Positions 1 through 12,248 of a stretch of 64,000 bases of DNA are shown here, piece by piece. The notes under the pieces are model-generated. The model made no database searches. It worked only from the letters and a program-made list of their open reading frames with translations, and was not told where the DNA came from. Positions within the stretch are counted from its first letter, which is position 1. Each line of letters starts with the position of its first letter. This DNA comes from Turnera subulata (Eukaryota > Streptophyta > Magnoliopsida > Malpighiales > Passifloraceae). The stretch is taken from positions 215,615 through 279,614 of the forward strand of contig JAKUCV010000262.1 of the NCBI GenBank assembly GCA_028386065.3, read 5' to 3'. The position numbers and the translations under genes are program-made.

Positions 1-264
1 AAAATTGCAGCAAAATTGCAGAAATCCTAGTGTCCAATTTTCCTTTGTGTTGTAGCTGCTGTTATTTGGACAATGATCATCACTAGTATCAAATAAAAAC
101 ATTGTTGACCAATTTTTTACTCAATCATCTTTGCCATAAGACATTTTAGGTTTCAATATTTTAAGGTGGTCTTGCTTTATACATATAGGATTGGTTTGCA
201 GCCATTTATATATACACATTGTTCTCTCCATTGGCAAACAGAGATCTGACATGCATGAGCTTGC
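1..264 (+). repeat. 3'-flank module of the DUF295 F-box genes, partial copy
   Basis: The text matches the sequence that follows the F-box/DUF295 copies elsewhere in the window (near 3545, 5115, 14990, 18970, 27710 and 30805): a 'gcagcaa' start, 'ttggacaatgatcatcactag', and an 'acatattgttctctcc' block. No coding part of an F-box gene is present here, so this is a duplicated flank without its gene. Confidence 0.6.
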
Positions 265-480
265 TAGTTCCTACGTTCATTACAGAAGGGACATAAAAAA
301 TCCTCCGGCTGGAGTATGTTGCGGAAAAGAAGGGTGGACCTTGTACGTAGAAACCTCATTGTTGATCACAGGAAACTTTCCACATTAGGAGGGACTAGCT
401 AGGGAGAGCCAGACCCAGGGGAGGCATGAAATATGTGTAAGAGTGTCAATATACAAACAGCCAGATTTAACCCAGATAAC
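265..480 (-). mobile_element. LINE fragment, zf-RVT region
   Basis: Near copy of 16831-17110. On the minus strand that copy reads as the zf-RVT domain found after reverse transcriptase in plant L1 elements (a K-V-E-S-F-V-W-L start, then spaced Cys and His pairs). No reverse transcriptase or poly(A) tail adjoins it, so it is an isolated relic. Confidence 0.5.
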
Positions 481-1160
481 CTACGTCCCCTTCCTTTTGC
501 ACCAACCAGTGCCAACTATCACTCCTATTAGGGAAAAAATTATTACCTGCCATCTTGCGGTTCATGGAGGAGATTTCTGCATCTTCCCGACGGTAAGGAG
601 AACCATTAGAATCAAATGAAACAGTACCAAATAAATCAAGAGCAGAACATTTGATAGAAATAAGGTTTTAAGTCAATGAAAGAACAGCTAAAAGTATAAA
701 ACATCATTACGAAAAAAGAAAGAAAGAAAAAGAACCAAATAAAAGGTACAGTTTGACATATGGCAATTATAATAGTATGAGAAAGAATTCTGCACTTGAC
801 AAAATTTTGCTTCACTATATTAAACCGAGACAATTTAAGCTGGTTATGCTTCATAGGAATTGTTTGCACCTCCACAACCATATATACATATTGTTCTCTC
901 CATATTGGCAAACAGAGATAGACATGCAGGAGGTTTCTCCGTAATTTCTATGTATCCTTTGGTACAGAAACTATGCAAGGGAGTACTGCGTACACTAGTT
1001 TGTCCTGTGAGATTTGTTGGGCTATCAGTTATAGCTTGGCAGTGTTTACTGGGTCCGTTAGGAATCTTATTCTTGGACACGCGAAACAGAAGAGAAAACT
1101 GCTATGAATATAGATCCAAGTAACAAGTCATATACAAGCAAATTCATTAATCAATAGTAG
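481..1160. other. Intergenic, second flank-module copy at about 840-1160
   Basis: I see no gene in 481-840. From about 840 the sequence again matches the distal part of the F-box 3'-flank module (the 'ttgttctctccatattggcaaac' block, then 'gcttggcagtgtttactggg'). Short open frames here are chance. Confidence 0.5.
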
Positions 1161-1356
1161 TTTTTTTTCTTGGTTGAATAATGGAAATAGTATAAATAAA
1201 ACCTGAAGAAATTTTTGATTTAACCGTCCAAGCTCGAGTTTTGTACTAGTTGTTTTCCACTACAATCACTTTCCACCGCGCCGACTAGTGACTTTCGATT
1301 TCCACGTTTTGAAAAGAAAAAATTATATACTTCAAACCCGCGTGGATTTTGGACAG

Positions 1357-1364
1357 TATAAAAT
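1357..1364 (+). promoter_or_regulatory. TATA box of the first DUF295 F-box copy
   Basis: TATAAAAT in a context shared with the TATA box of the paralog at 17491. In the paralog it lies about 180 bases before the ATG. Here an hAT element at 1389 separates it from the gene. Confidence 0.5.
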
Positions 1365-1388
1365 CCCCCAGTAGTGATGAGTTATGAC

Positions 1389-2137
1389 CAAGGCTGTTAA
1401 AAATGCATTTTGACTCTAACGTTTTTACGTTTTTACGATTTTGTATATGAAAATTTAGTCAAACCGTTGGTAGAATCTAGATTTGAATAAAATCGGATAA
1501 AATCACGGGTTGGACCAACAAAATCGGTAAAATCTTACGTTTTTAACGATTTTGTACGAGTTTACTAGGTGGGTTTAATAAAGCTTTAAAAAAAGAAAAT
1601 TAAAAGTCCAAGTAAGTTTTAGCAAGTTTTTTCATAATATATAGTATAATCGTTGCCATAAAAAAAGAAGAAGCAAGTTTTAGCAACCAAAAAGTAAAGT
1701 AACCGTAACTAAAAAATTATTCTTCAACATTAGCTTCTTTTTTCTCCTCTCCATTCCTTAGTTCACAGTCTTTATTCTAGATCTCCATTCTTGGTCACCC
1801 TTGTGTAATAGTGCTTCCGTTGGACACATATCGTTTATGTTTATTTTAACTTTGAATTTATGGTACTAAGTGATATATCTTTTTTTGTTTTGATTTTTAT
1901 TTTTTGTACAAGGGCTAGTTGAACTTCAATTATAATTTATAATACTGAATAATCTAACTTGAATTAAATTTGTAATATAATATTTTAGAATGAACATTAT
2001 AATTAAGTTATTTATATATTTAATTATTAAAAATAATTAAATTTAGTAGACTCTTACGATTCTACGAGACGTTTTTATGTTACGTTTCTGACTAGACCTT
2101 TCCGAGTCAGGGTAAAAACTTGATTTTAACAGCCTTG
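1389..2137. mobile_element. Non-autonomous hAT element with 8-bp target duplication
   Basis: The terminal inverted repeats read CAAGGCTGTTAAAA on the left and TTTTAACAGCCTTG on the right. An 8-bp duplication GTTATGAC flanks them (1381-1388 and 2138-2145), the size typical of the hAT superfamily. The paralogous promoter at about 17530 lacks the insert and supplies an empty-site comparison. The 749-bp interior is AT-rich with repeated 'acgttttta' motifs and no coding frame. Confidence 0.8.
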
Positions 2138-2268
2138 GTTATGACCGACCAATAATCTCTCCACCGCCTCACTTACCAAGTATTCGTCAATTAACCGTAT
2201 AAAGAAACTCCTGCTCTCTTGTACACATCATAATTAAACAAACCCTGGAAAGTATAGAAACCTCCTCC

Positions 2269-3524
2269 ATGGCTTCACTGCAAAGAAGATTAGGAGCTAT
2301 AGCTGCTGGGCCAATCTTCCAATCGAGCTCTTGGAGAAGATCGGGAGTTGCTTCCAGAATAGCTACCTCGATATCCTCCGTTTCAGGGCGGTTTGCCGCT
2401 CATGGCGATCTTCCACTCCCCTTCCTCCCGTAGTCCCATCCTTCACCCTCCCTCCACTAGTCTATAGTGATGGCTACTCTTACCAGTTTGTACTCAAGGA
2501 GTTGACTGTTTATTCCGTCCAACCTGCTCACGACCTATCGGCAACCACGCCCTTGCTCTTGAGAACCCTACCCTCCAAATCACAGTCGAAAGATGATGTG
2601 ATGCTCACCATGGAAGCATTGAACTATCCAAAATTAGCAACTAAATATTTCTTCAACTTGCTGGATTGTAGAGTGAAGGAGAATTGGTTTGATTACTATC
2701 TCGAGGCACTTGATGGTTGTGGTCGTGATATTGCAGCAGGTGAAGTTGCAGTTAGTTGGAGTTTTCGCAAGAGGAGTACTACTGGTGGTGATGAAGATGA
2801 TGGTTTTACAGTGATGGCGGTGGCAGCTCGTGGGGAGCTGGCGAGGTGGAGGAAGGGAGATGACAGATGGACTCTTATCGGATTAGTCAAATATAGGTTT
2901 GACAGTAGTGTGGTACACCTCAATGACAAATTTTATGCTTTGACTTGGAGCAGGAGGGTTGTAGTCGTTGATGCAACCAAACCAGATAGCGTGAAGGAGA
3001 TTAGCCGAGATCCGACCACGTTTCTGGAGGGTCGTTCTTGGGAGCTTGACTATTTCTTGGTGAAATCTTTGGGGCATTTATTTTTTGTGTTTAGAGATTT
3101 CGCAAAGGGTTTTGTGCGCATTCTTATGCTGGATGAAGTGAAGGGCCAATGGGTTAAGCCACGACGAGATGGTGTATTGAGGGAACGAATGCTCTTTTTT
3201 ACATCAAAATCCTAGTTTTCCATAGTGGCTAAGGATTTCCCAGAGTACAAGGACAACTGCATTGTCTATTTTCCCAATAATCCTTTCCCTCATTATGATT
3301 CAAGTATATGGTTTCCTTCCCTCTGCTGTTTGCAATCACCAAATTGGGTCCACAACTCACAAATTCTAGTTCCAAAAACAGAAAAACACTCAATCAAAGA
3401 AGTGTACAATAAGAGGATTCAAGAGGCCTCTAAGAATCAATATCAAGAGATGGATGAGCCTCTGTTTGCAACCGCCGAATCGGGTCCACAAATCATAAAT
3501 TCTAGTACGTACGTAGTAGGATGA
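2269..3524 (+). pseudogene. F-box/DUF295 (KIB1-4 propeller) pseudogene
   Basis: Paralog of the genes at 17674 and 29618. The ATG at 2269 is in a different frame from the body: the F-box frame begins upstream of 2304 without an ATG and has a TAG at 2253. From about 2304 it reads F-box residues (LLEKIGSC, DILRFRAVCRSWRSS), then the DUF295 region (ELTVYSVQPAHDLS, FDYYLEALDG, VVHLNDKFYAL, RILMLDEVKGQWVKP). A TAG at 3213 replaces a Ser codon. The same frame then continues (AKDFPEYKDNCIVYF) to 3524, and its end holds an internal repeat of the CLQSPNWVHN stretch. Two lesions make a working protein unlikely. An intact ancestor would have acted as a substrate receptor of an SCF ligase. Confidence 0.8.
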
Positions 3525-3540
3525 TAAGAAATCCTCGTGC

Positions 3541-4166
3541 TCGCTGAATTCCAAAACTGCAGCAACATTTGTAAGTGAACAACTCTGTTCTCTTTTCCTT
3601 GCTGTTGTAGCAGCAACATTTGTAAGTGAACAACTCTGTTCTCTTTTCCTTTCTGTTGTAGCTGTTACTTGGACATTGATCACTAGTATCTAATAAAAGT
3701 CATTATTGACTAATTTTTTACTCATCGTCTTTGCCGTAAGACTTTTTAAGTTGCTTATGCTTAATATATATAGGATTCGTTTGCACATTCTTTTTCTGTG
3801 AAAAAAAAAAAAGGATTGGTATGCACACCGATTGACACGACCATATATACATAATATTGTTCTCTCCAAACGAGGTTTCTACTTTCTGTGTTTCCCTCAC
3901 CTCACCTTGGGTATAGTAGCCCATCCACCATGAATGCGTCTCGAACAAAGTTATACTAACTTACTAGAAAGTTTTAGAATCAAAAAAAACTTACTAGAAA
4001 ATTTGGGGTGCAAACCAAAACTCGTGGCACGGCTGGGCAGTGTTTTTTTGTGTCCGTTGAGAGTCTTTTGGACACACAAAACTAAAGATAACACTGCTAG
4101 ATCCAAGCTAAGTAACAAGTCATATACAAGCAAATTCATTAATTTCTCAACAATGTCACCTCCTTT
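3541..4166 (+). repeat. 3'-flank module with a 51-bp tandem duplication
   Basis: Sequence downstream of the first F-box copy. The block starting 'agcaacatttgtaagtgaac' occurs at 3561 and again at 3612. The rest matches the distal flank module seen near 5220 and 15120. No gene is visible. Confidence 0.6.
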
Positions 4167-4440
4167 GTGGGAAAAAGATTCCTAACGGACAGATCCTCGT
4201 TTTCCAGATTCATTAATTTTTTTGAGTCTTTTGTTACGAACAGATCCTCGTTTTCCATAGTGGCTAAAGATTTCCCAGAGTACAAGGACAACTGCATTGT
4301 CTATTTTCCCAATAATCCTTTCCCTGATCATTACGATTCATTTATATATGGTTTCCTTCCCTCTGCTGTTTGCAACGGCCGAATTGGGTTCACAAATCCT
4401 CGCACCTCCTCGAATTAGCCGAGATCCGCCGAATTGGCTT
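4167..4440 (+). pseudogene. C-terminal fragment of a DUF295 F-box gene
   Basis: From about 4246 the plus strand reads the last part of the family (SIVAKDFPEYKDNCIVYFPN, NPFPDHYDSF), then shifts frame (GFLPSAVCN, where intact copies read WFPSLCCLQ). The F-box and the first two thirds of the gene are absent. It sits directly behind the pseudogene at 2269, so it is probably a partial tandem duplicate. Confidence 0.7.
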
Positions 4441-4486
4441 CACCGGCGTATAGTAAGGAGAGAAGAAATCCTCGGATTTCATTGAA

Positions 4487-5597
4487 TCCCAAAATTGCAG
4501 CAACATTTGTGAGTGAACAACTATGCTCTTTTCCTTTTTGTTTATTTTATTTGGACATTGATCACTAGTATTACTGCTTTGATGTCTTAAGCTAGAAATA
4601 CATTAAAATTCTTTAGAAATCATATCAGAACACAATTGTTCTGCTGATTAGATTATGTAGTCTCTCTTGGATTACAAAGTTTCTTCGACAAGCAATTGAC
4701 CTTCACTACATTCTGCATGTTTTCCCCCATATATTTGATTTGTCTTTCTATATATTGTTTCTGTAGGTTACTTTTTCGAAGCAGTAGTTTGCTTTTTCAC
4801 GTCAGGCTTACTGAAATCTTATCACTGAATGCCAAAATTGCAGCAACATTTGTGTGTGAACAACTGTGTTCTTTTCCTTTCTGTTTATTTTATTTGGACA
4901 TTGATCACTAGTACTGGTTTGGTGTCTTAAGCTAGATATACATTAAAATACTTTTTTTTTTTTATGCTAACATTAAAATTCTTTAGAAATCATATCAGAA
5001 CATAATTCTTCTGCTGTTTTGAGCATGTAGTCTACCTTGGATTACAAAGTTTCCTCCATATGCAATTGGCCTTCACTACATTCTGCATTTTTTTCTCCTA
5101 CATACTGATTTGTACCAGCAACATTTGTAAGTGAACAACTCTGTTCTCTTTTCATTTCTGTTGTAGCTGTTATTTGGACATTGATCACTAGTATGGAATC
5201 AAGACAATTTTTGACTAATTTTTTACTCAATTGACTTCGCCATAAGACATTTTAAGTTTCAACCGATCGACACAACCATGTATACATATTGTTCTCTCCA
5301 ACGTGCACGAGGTTTTCTACTCCCTGTGTTTCCCTCACCTCACCTAAAATGTCGTATCCTTTAGCGCATCTAAACTTTACAAGGGAGTACTTTGTACTGT
5401 CCTGTAAGATCAATTTATTGGGTATAGTAGCTCATTCACAATTAATGAATGCGGCTTTGCAAGTTATAACTTAAATTTTGGTGTGCAAACTAAACCTCGT
5501 GACATAGCTGGGCAGTGTTTTTGGGTCCATAAAGAGTTTTTTTCTTGGACACAAGAAACAGAAGAAAAAACTGTTATGATAGATCCAAGTAACAAGT
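4487..5597 (+). repeat. Tandem copies of the DUF295 3'-flank module
   Basis: Three starts of the same module lie at about 4491, 4833 and 5117. Each begins with 'gcagcaacatttg' or a close variant and includes 'ggacattgatcactagta'. The middle part ('ttctgctg...attacaaagtttc') appears twice, at about 4630 and 5010. The module also follows the F-box copies at 18970 and 30805. Confidence 0.65.
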
Positions 5598-5645
5598 CAT
5601 ATAATGATAAATTCTATGCTTTGGATAGTTTTGAGACATTGTTTG
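5598..5645 (+). pseudogene. Very short DUF295 remnant cut by copia element 1
   Basis: Reads NDKFYALDS, matching the HLNDKFYAL stretch of the family. Only about 45 bases remain before unrelated sequence and the LTR at 5698. Confidence 0.4.
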
Positions 5646-5697
5646 TACGTAGCAGCAATCGACGAAACGAAACCCTATCGATGTGTGGAGATTAGGT

Positions 5698-6135
5698 TGT
5701 TAGATAATTAACATGAACAATTATAATAATCAGGAATGAAGAAACGATAATTTAATCCCGAATTGAATCAATAACATAATATCCCCATTAGATCTTAGAA
5801 CTAATTATCTCCCACTAATAACATAAGGTTGAAGACATACCTGGTAAATCAATCATGTTGTCTTCTAAATTCTCTTAATCTCCTCTTGATTTGTCTTGAT
5901 GCCTTCATGAGGAATAGATTTCTCTCTCTTGGCTTTGTCTATCTTTCTAACGTTTGTTAGATGGTGTAACAGAACGTTTAGCGGCTGGAGAGAGAGGAAC
6001 TATTCCATAATATTTTATTTATACACCCCATCAAGTGTCTATTAGAAAACCCTAATAGTTGACCAATAGGATTTTGCCACGTCATTAAATAAAACCTAAT
6101 ATTATATGGGCCACATAAAAGGAAATATTCTTACA
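5698..6135 (-). repeat. 3' LTR of copia element 1
   Basis: 438 bp, starting TGTTAG and ending TTACA on the plus strand. It matches the LTR at 11355-11792 except at four bases that I could count by eye. Confidence 0.85.
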
Positions 6136-9100
6136 TTCTCCCACTTGGCACATATGATATTATACGTTTCATGATCGTAATGTGCAAAATAATCTAACTG
6201 ATCAACATCACATAAATAAGCAAAAACCAGCAAGGATCATAGCGGTTCCGTGTTAATTATTTGCAACACGGTTCCTTCCATGTATCACATACTAGTTCCA
6301 TACTTACTTCACTTAAAATGGAATTAAACGTCATGGTCCACTTTATGTCTTCAATGAAGACCAATTCTGTCTGCACCCTTATATATCGTTATGTATGCAT
6401 ACAAACATAATTAGACATAATTAGATAAATCAGGAACAATCCATTAAGAGCTCAAAGTGTCAATAACATTACTATAATCAATCGTGAATAGGATTTCAAT
6501 AAGCACCCATCTTACTGACATACAACCTAAATGTCATAGGTGAGAACCCTCTTATTATTGGATCCATACTCATATCATTACTTGTATGTTCAATTGACAC
6601 TTTTGTTTCTGAACTTCTTCTTTAACGATAATGTACTTTAACTTAATGCGTTTTCCACCTTGACAGTACACATCAGCTTTCAGAGAAGAAGATTACTGCA
6701 ACATTATTATAGTAAGTTTTCAGCGACTTGGCAATACAGCCGACAATTCCAAGCCCTAAATAAAATTTTGCAGCCATAATCCATAAATATAGCTTTATAA
6801 AAGCTATATAAATCTAGCCCCAAAAGTGGATATAAAAATGACAATTTATGTCATATTCATCCAACATATTGCTCTTTTATCTAAAATGAACAAATAACAA
6901 TTCATGAACTTCAACATCTCCAACAATTAGTGAGACTTGGAATTAAGTATCTAATCACTTTAATGTGATCAGACATCTTATATGAATGCACAAGAAATAT
7001 TCTCCAACTTGTGAGGTTTCAATTCATTTCTTGAATATTAATTGAGACTAAAATCTCCCTTCTGAATTGAAACATTACTTGATGAACTTTTATTAATATA
7101 TCTTGAACTTTTATAAAACTTTATTGATATACAGATCATGAGACAAATTAAAATACTAATTGTTCTATTATGAAATATTTAAATTCCAATAACATAAAAT
7201 GTCTCAAATATATCATATATTCAAAAGTTCATAGATAAGAAATTCTTGGTTATAATTCATAAGTAAACCAAGATCATAATTAGCTAGTAAGATATTGTTA
7301 ATACACATAAACAAAATTAATTTGCTCCTACTGATCTTTAGATATATACACCGATTAATAGTGTTTCATTAGAATCTAAAGAAAGTAATGAAATCATTAA
7401 ACAAAAGATGTCATTACCATGGAGCTTTTCTTAAATATGTATATCAACATACATGTCATGTAATCTTTTTCTTCATTTGAAAAAACCCAAAGTCGGTTCA
7501 TATAAACCTCTTCCTTTAAATGTCATTCAAAAAAGTATTTTGACATTCATTTAATTTGACCCCACATCATAATGAGCCACTATTGCTATAATGATTCTTT
7601 AGAGTCCTTTTGGAAATAAAGGAAAAGGCCTCTTTGTAGGCAATGCCATCTTACTGAGTATAATACTAAATAAGTGATTTGGCCTTATATTTTTCGATAT
7701 TGCCAATAAAGTCGTGTTTGGTCTTAAAGACCCATAATACACAACTCTTTCACATAATTTTGGCAACTCTACTAAATTCTAAACTTAGTTGTAATCTGTT
7801 CATTTCAAGTCATCTTTTATGACATTCAACCACATTTCAAAATCATTATGGCTTAAAATGAAACTGAATCTTCATTTATCTCAAGTCAAATTCAGACTGT
7901 TGTAAATAAATCATAAGATCATATGAAATCATAAATATTCTTGATTTATGAGATCATCTTAATATGATCTTTTATGATTTATTTACTGAGATTCAATTAT
8001 TGCAGATTCGTTGATGACGATTATATCATTATGAGTAGGAAATTTTTGTTGTTCTAAATAAATTATCAGATTGATCGACAATTATAGAAACAAGAACTCT
8101 AATAAAAGTCATTTGTACATAGATATGTAACAAGACTTTATAATCTTTTAACTTTGAAAATTTTCCACTCCCACTAATTTCACCATTCTTAATGAAATTT
8201 GTAATCTCAGTTTCATTCATTCTGATCAAATGGTTAGAACAGTAAAATATATCACCCTTTGGATAACCAATAAAGATATTGGTTGATCATAAGTTCAGTA
8301 TCTTTTCACATGGATTATAAATCCTCACTATCACCAAGCAACCTCACACATACAGGTGCTTTAGACTAGATTTCTTTACTTATCCAAAACTCAAAATGAG
8401 TCTTGGAATCGTCATAACAGAAACCTATTCAATAACCAAATAGTGAGTTTCAAGATATACATCCATGATAATAAGGGTTATAATAAATTACTCATTATGC
8501 TCATAACCATTTTCATAAGGGTACATTTCTTCTCTCAACAACTAAATTTAGTTGCAATGTACCATCATTATGTATTAACATAATGTCATGCTTTTCTAAA
8601 AATCTTGCAAATAGACAAATAATTTGTCCAATTTTGTTATGCTTCTCATCATACTTATCATCTCTATCAGACTTAATATTTTCACCATTATGTCTATTTG
8701 CTTCTCAACTTTATTGATAAATACATTTAAGTCATTTATCAATTGAGATTTTACATACAATAGACATACCAAAACATAATATGAAAAGACATTGGTAAAG
8801 ATGATAAAAATTATTAATAAAAATTGATATATCAAATGATCACATGTCTTCATATATCCTCAAGAGCTAGGTGTTTGTGGCAAATTTTTCTTAAGCGTGT
8901 CTAGTTTGTTTTCTTAATACAAACTACACAATTGCCAAGATTAATAAAATCTAATTAATAGGATTTCATTATTTATTAATCTTTGCATTCTTTCCTTAGA
9001 CATATGTCCAAATCTTTATGCCACAAGTGAGTAAAATTTTCATCACCTAATCTACATTTCAAACAACCATTATGATGCAAATTTAATAAAATAACTATAC

Positions 9101-11354
9101 ATAAGGAACCAATACCCACTTTGTGAAGGCCATCCAAAAGTACCAAAAATATTAAAATAATATTTTCTACAAGCTGAACACCCATTCTTAATGTTGGAAA
9201 CATATAATATCAAATTTTGATAAATAAATCAAGATTTGAAAATAATAAGTAGAAAATCAGTATTCAAAACACTTGATGGCGTCCAGTGTAAAAACATACA
9301 AAAGTTTTGATGACCTCTACTGGAGCATTATATTGGTATCCTATATAAACATAAAATTTTGCATCAAGTTCAAATATAGATATTACATCCACATAATCCA
9401 CTAGGAAACATAACGAGCTTTAATTAAATTGATTCAAAACATATTCAAGCATTGAGCTTATCTTTTCCGTTTTGAACCATGTCTTGTAATTAAGACAATC
9501 TACACAATAGTGTCTATCTTTCTTAATGACACTTATCGTTATTCGTTATTGTGGATTTGAGCAAATGATCCATTAATTTTCAATGATCCTTTATAGCTCT
9601 TTTTACCTTTCTTTCCTAGTTTTTCATTAGCTCTTGAGCAATATATAAGATCATTGTATGATTTCCTTGTTCTTAAGTCTCACCTCTTTCTAAGCAAGTA
9701 TGCCTACAATTATGTCACACTCTATTTCTCTTTTTCTTTATAGCAAATAGAATGGACTACACTCAATAGGCAAGAAAAGATCAATAAATTGTATAAGGAA
9801 ATAACCATTCATAATTATTCTCATACTATACAATCTTGCTACTAAAATAGATATTCTGGAGATATGACTTAATATTACTCTTCATAATCATTCGCATAAA
9901 CATAAAGCTTAGCATGTTCATCTTTCCCCTACTTTATGGAAAGTTTTTTTTTAATGCTTTCGTTAGTACTGCTTTAATCAATAAGAGCAGTGGGCTTACT
10001 GATTAAAGGTAATAAGTCTAGATTTCAAGAACTTAAATGAAGCTAGACTTGTCTCATAAATCGTCAAGCCCGTATAACTTAATAACAATTTAAGCTTGCG
10101 AATGAAGAGTAATTTAATGTCGTAAATCTCACATAGATAGACAATCCATTATAACAATCTACATACATTATGTATATATTGATATTTTCCTTTGGGAAAT
10201 ATACCAATACAACCAAAACCATAATTGATGCTTGAGTAGATTTAATATAATTGGTAAATTAATATATTTAATTAGACATGTATGTTATCTTTGGATATAC
10301 AAAATATGACTAATAAATAAATTAATCGACCACCTTTTATGTTCGTGATCATAAAATGATTAATCAACCTTTGGGTTGATCCTTAAATATTTTATGAAAA
10401 TAAACTTGATTTTCCCATGATAAAATAAATCATCACCATCATGCCATCACATTAATCACATCACATACTCATGTGTAAATCAATATTTTTCTTAATTTTG
10501 ATATCTATAAAGCATTCCAATTCGGCCACTTTGGTGACTAACAAATTGTACATAAAATAGATATCAAATATTTACTTAAGTGTCTCTTTTCTTAAAATTG
10601 ATATCTATAAAATATTCTAATTTGGCCACTTTGGTGACTAACAAATTATACATAAGAAGATATAAAACTCTATAAAGATGTTTATGTAAAAGAGACTATT
10701 AACAAGTCCAACATAAGTAGAGTTAAATGCATTATCAAAAACATTATGGAATAAATTATAATATGTCTCGTAAGGACGTAAATGACAGAAACATTAATGT
10801 GTGGACTAAACTGTAAATCTGTCGATAGGACTTGAATGACAGAATCTATAAAGTGCGGACTTAAGTGAAAATAGCCATATTTTCCGGAAATATGTTGTGA
10901 GAAAATCGTGACAACAGCAAACAATTCATATTCATCAAGTGCACTTCCCAATAACGTATTACTTTTGACAAAATTGTACATTACAATGTTAATGGATTTG
11001 ATGAATAAACAAAACATAATTCCAATAGTATATTACCTTTTTGACCCAATAATGTATTATACTATTATTGGATGTTTATTGCGTTAATAAACAGAGCACA
11101 ATGACCAGAAGCACAATCAGACGATACTGTGCTTTCAAATTTTATAATCGACAGTGTGCTTTTATTTATTTTCTTTAGTTTATTAGAAAAACAATCAGTT
11201 ATATGAATCAATTGGATGAAACGAAATACCCAACCAAAACAAACGAATTTTTCTCGACATGAGTATGTTGACAATTAAGGGTAACACATAAAAATCATCA
11301 AACCAATACATAAAGGGGAGATAATCGTTCCTAAACCAACGCTCCGCTACCACA
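6136..11354 (-). pseudogene. Degenerate copia gag-pol interior
   Basis: On the minus strand, about 7490-7560 reads a damaged form of the reverse transcriptase block DVKTAFLNG...EEVYM, and about 7282-7320 a damaged YVDD block. About 9000-9060 holds an LWHK..L stretch like the GAG-pre-integrase domain. Order along the minus strand is integrase side, then RT, as in Ty1/copia. Stops and frameshifts are dense, and no frame exceeds about 110 codons. The sequence is far more AT-rich than the intact copia at 20433. Confidence 0.65.
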
Positions 11355-11792
11355 TGTTAGATAATTAACATGAACAATTATAATAATCAGGAATGAAGAA
11401 ACGATAATTTAATCCCGAATTGAATCAATAACATAATATCCCCATTAGATCTTAGAACTAATTATCTCCCACTATTAACATAAGGTTGAAGACATACCTG
11501 GTAAATCAATCATGTTGTCTTCTAAATTCTCTTAATCTCCTCTTGATTTGTCTTGATGCCTTCATGAGGAATAGATTTCTCTCTCTTGCCTTTGTCTATC
11601 TTTCTAACGTTTGTCAGATGGTGTAACAGAACGTTTAGCGGCTGGAGAGAGAGGACCTATTCCATAATATTTTATTTATACACCCCATCAAGTGTCTATT
11701 AGAAAACCCTAATAGTTGACCAATAGGATTTTGCCACGTCATTAAATAAAACCTAATATTATATGGGCCACATAAAAGGAAATATTCTTACA
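11355..11792 (-). repeat. 5' LTR of copia element 1
   Basis: 438 bp. On the minus strand it carries a TATAAATA box (plus-strand positions 11673-11680), which fits a promoter in the 5' LTR. It is followed by the target duplication TAGGT. Confidence 0.85.
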
Positions 11793-11797
11793 TAGGT

Positions 11798-12248
11798 GAG
11801 TAGTCACTCTGGAAAATTCCAAGACTTCTGATCATCGGAATGTATATTTATTTAGTGGATTCTGGACCTATTTTTGGTGGACATGACGGGTATCCTGAGA
11901 CTTGGAGTGAAAAAATTGAAGGGCACGTACGAAATATAATAACTATTTGCGCCAATTAAATGTTGCAGCTGACTTGGACAGGATCGTGGACACCATATTG
12001 CCTCATTCAACTCTATGCATTAATTAGTCACTGCAGCCACAGTTCCCTTTAGTGTCTCCTGCGTCATTTCAAATGCGTAAACCGTAAGAAACTAGAAGGG
12101 TCCTTACCGTGATTTTCTGATGCTGGAGCCTCCTTTCAGCTCACCTCGTACATGAGCCTGCTGCATTATGCATCTTATAGACGACTTTCTGCTGTTGTAA
12201 TTGTTTTCTTAAATATGTATCGTCATACTCTATGGTCTTGATTTTCTA
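11798..12248 (+). mobile_element. LINE 3' fragment
   Basis: From about 11960 the text parallels 28350-28570 ('gacttggacaggatcgtggacaccatattgc', and later 'tatggtcttgattttct'), which encodes the W-I-E-R-D-R-R-I-F-K-N tail typical of plant LINE ORF2. The fragment stops where the poly(T) of the next LINE begins. A block near 11918-11960 is also shared with 25550-25600. Confidence 0.5.

Larger units (their letters stand above)
5698..11792 (-). mobile_element. Ty1/copia element 1, minus strand, dead interior
   Basis: Two 438-bp LTRs bound the element, and the 5-bp target duplication TAGGT flanks it (5693-5697 and 11793-11797). A primer-binding-like TGGTAGCGGAGC (minus strand, about 11342-11354) follows the right LTR, and a purine tract AAGTGGGAGAA adjoins the left LTR at 6136. 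Both set the orientation as minus. The interior holds only relics of copia pol. The LTRs differ at four positions, so insertion was recent. Confidence 0.85.

Noticed and set aside
3541..5597. Regularly repeated blocks as a CRISPR-like array.
   Set aside because: Plant nuclear context, long and uneven units, no short uniform repeats with unique spacers.
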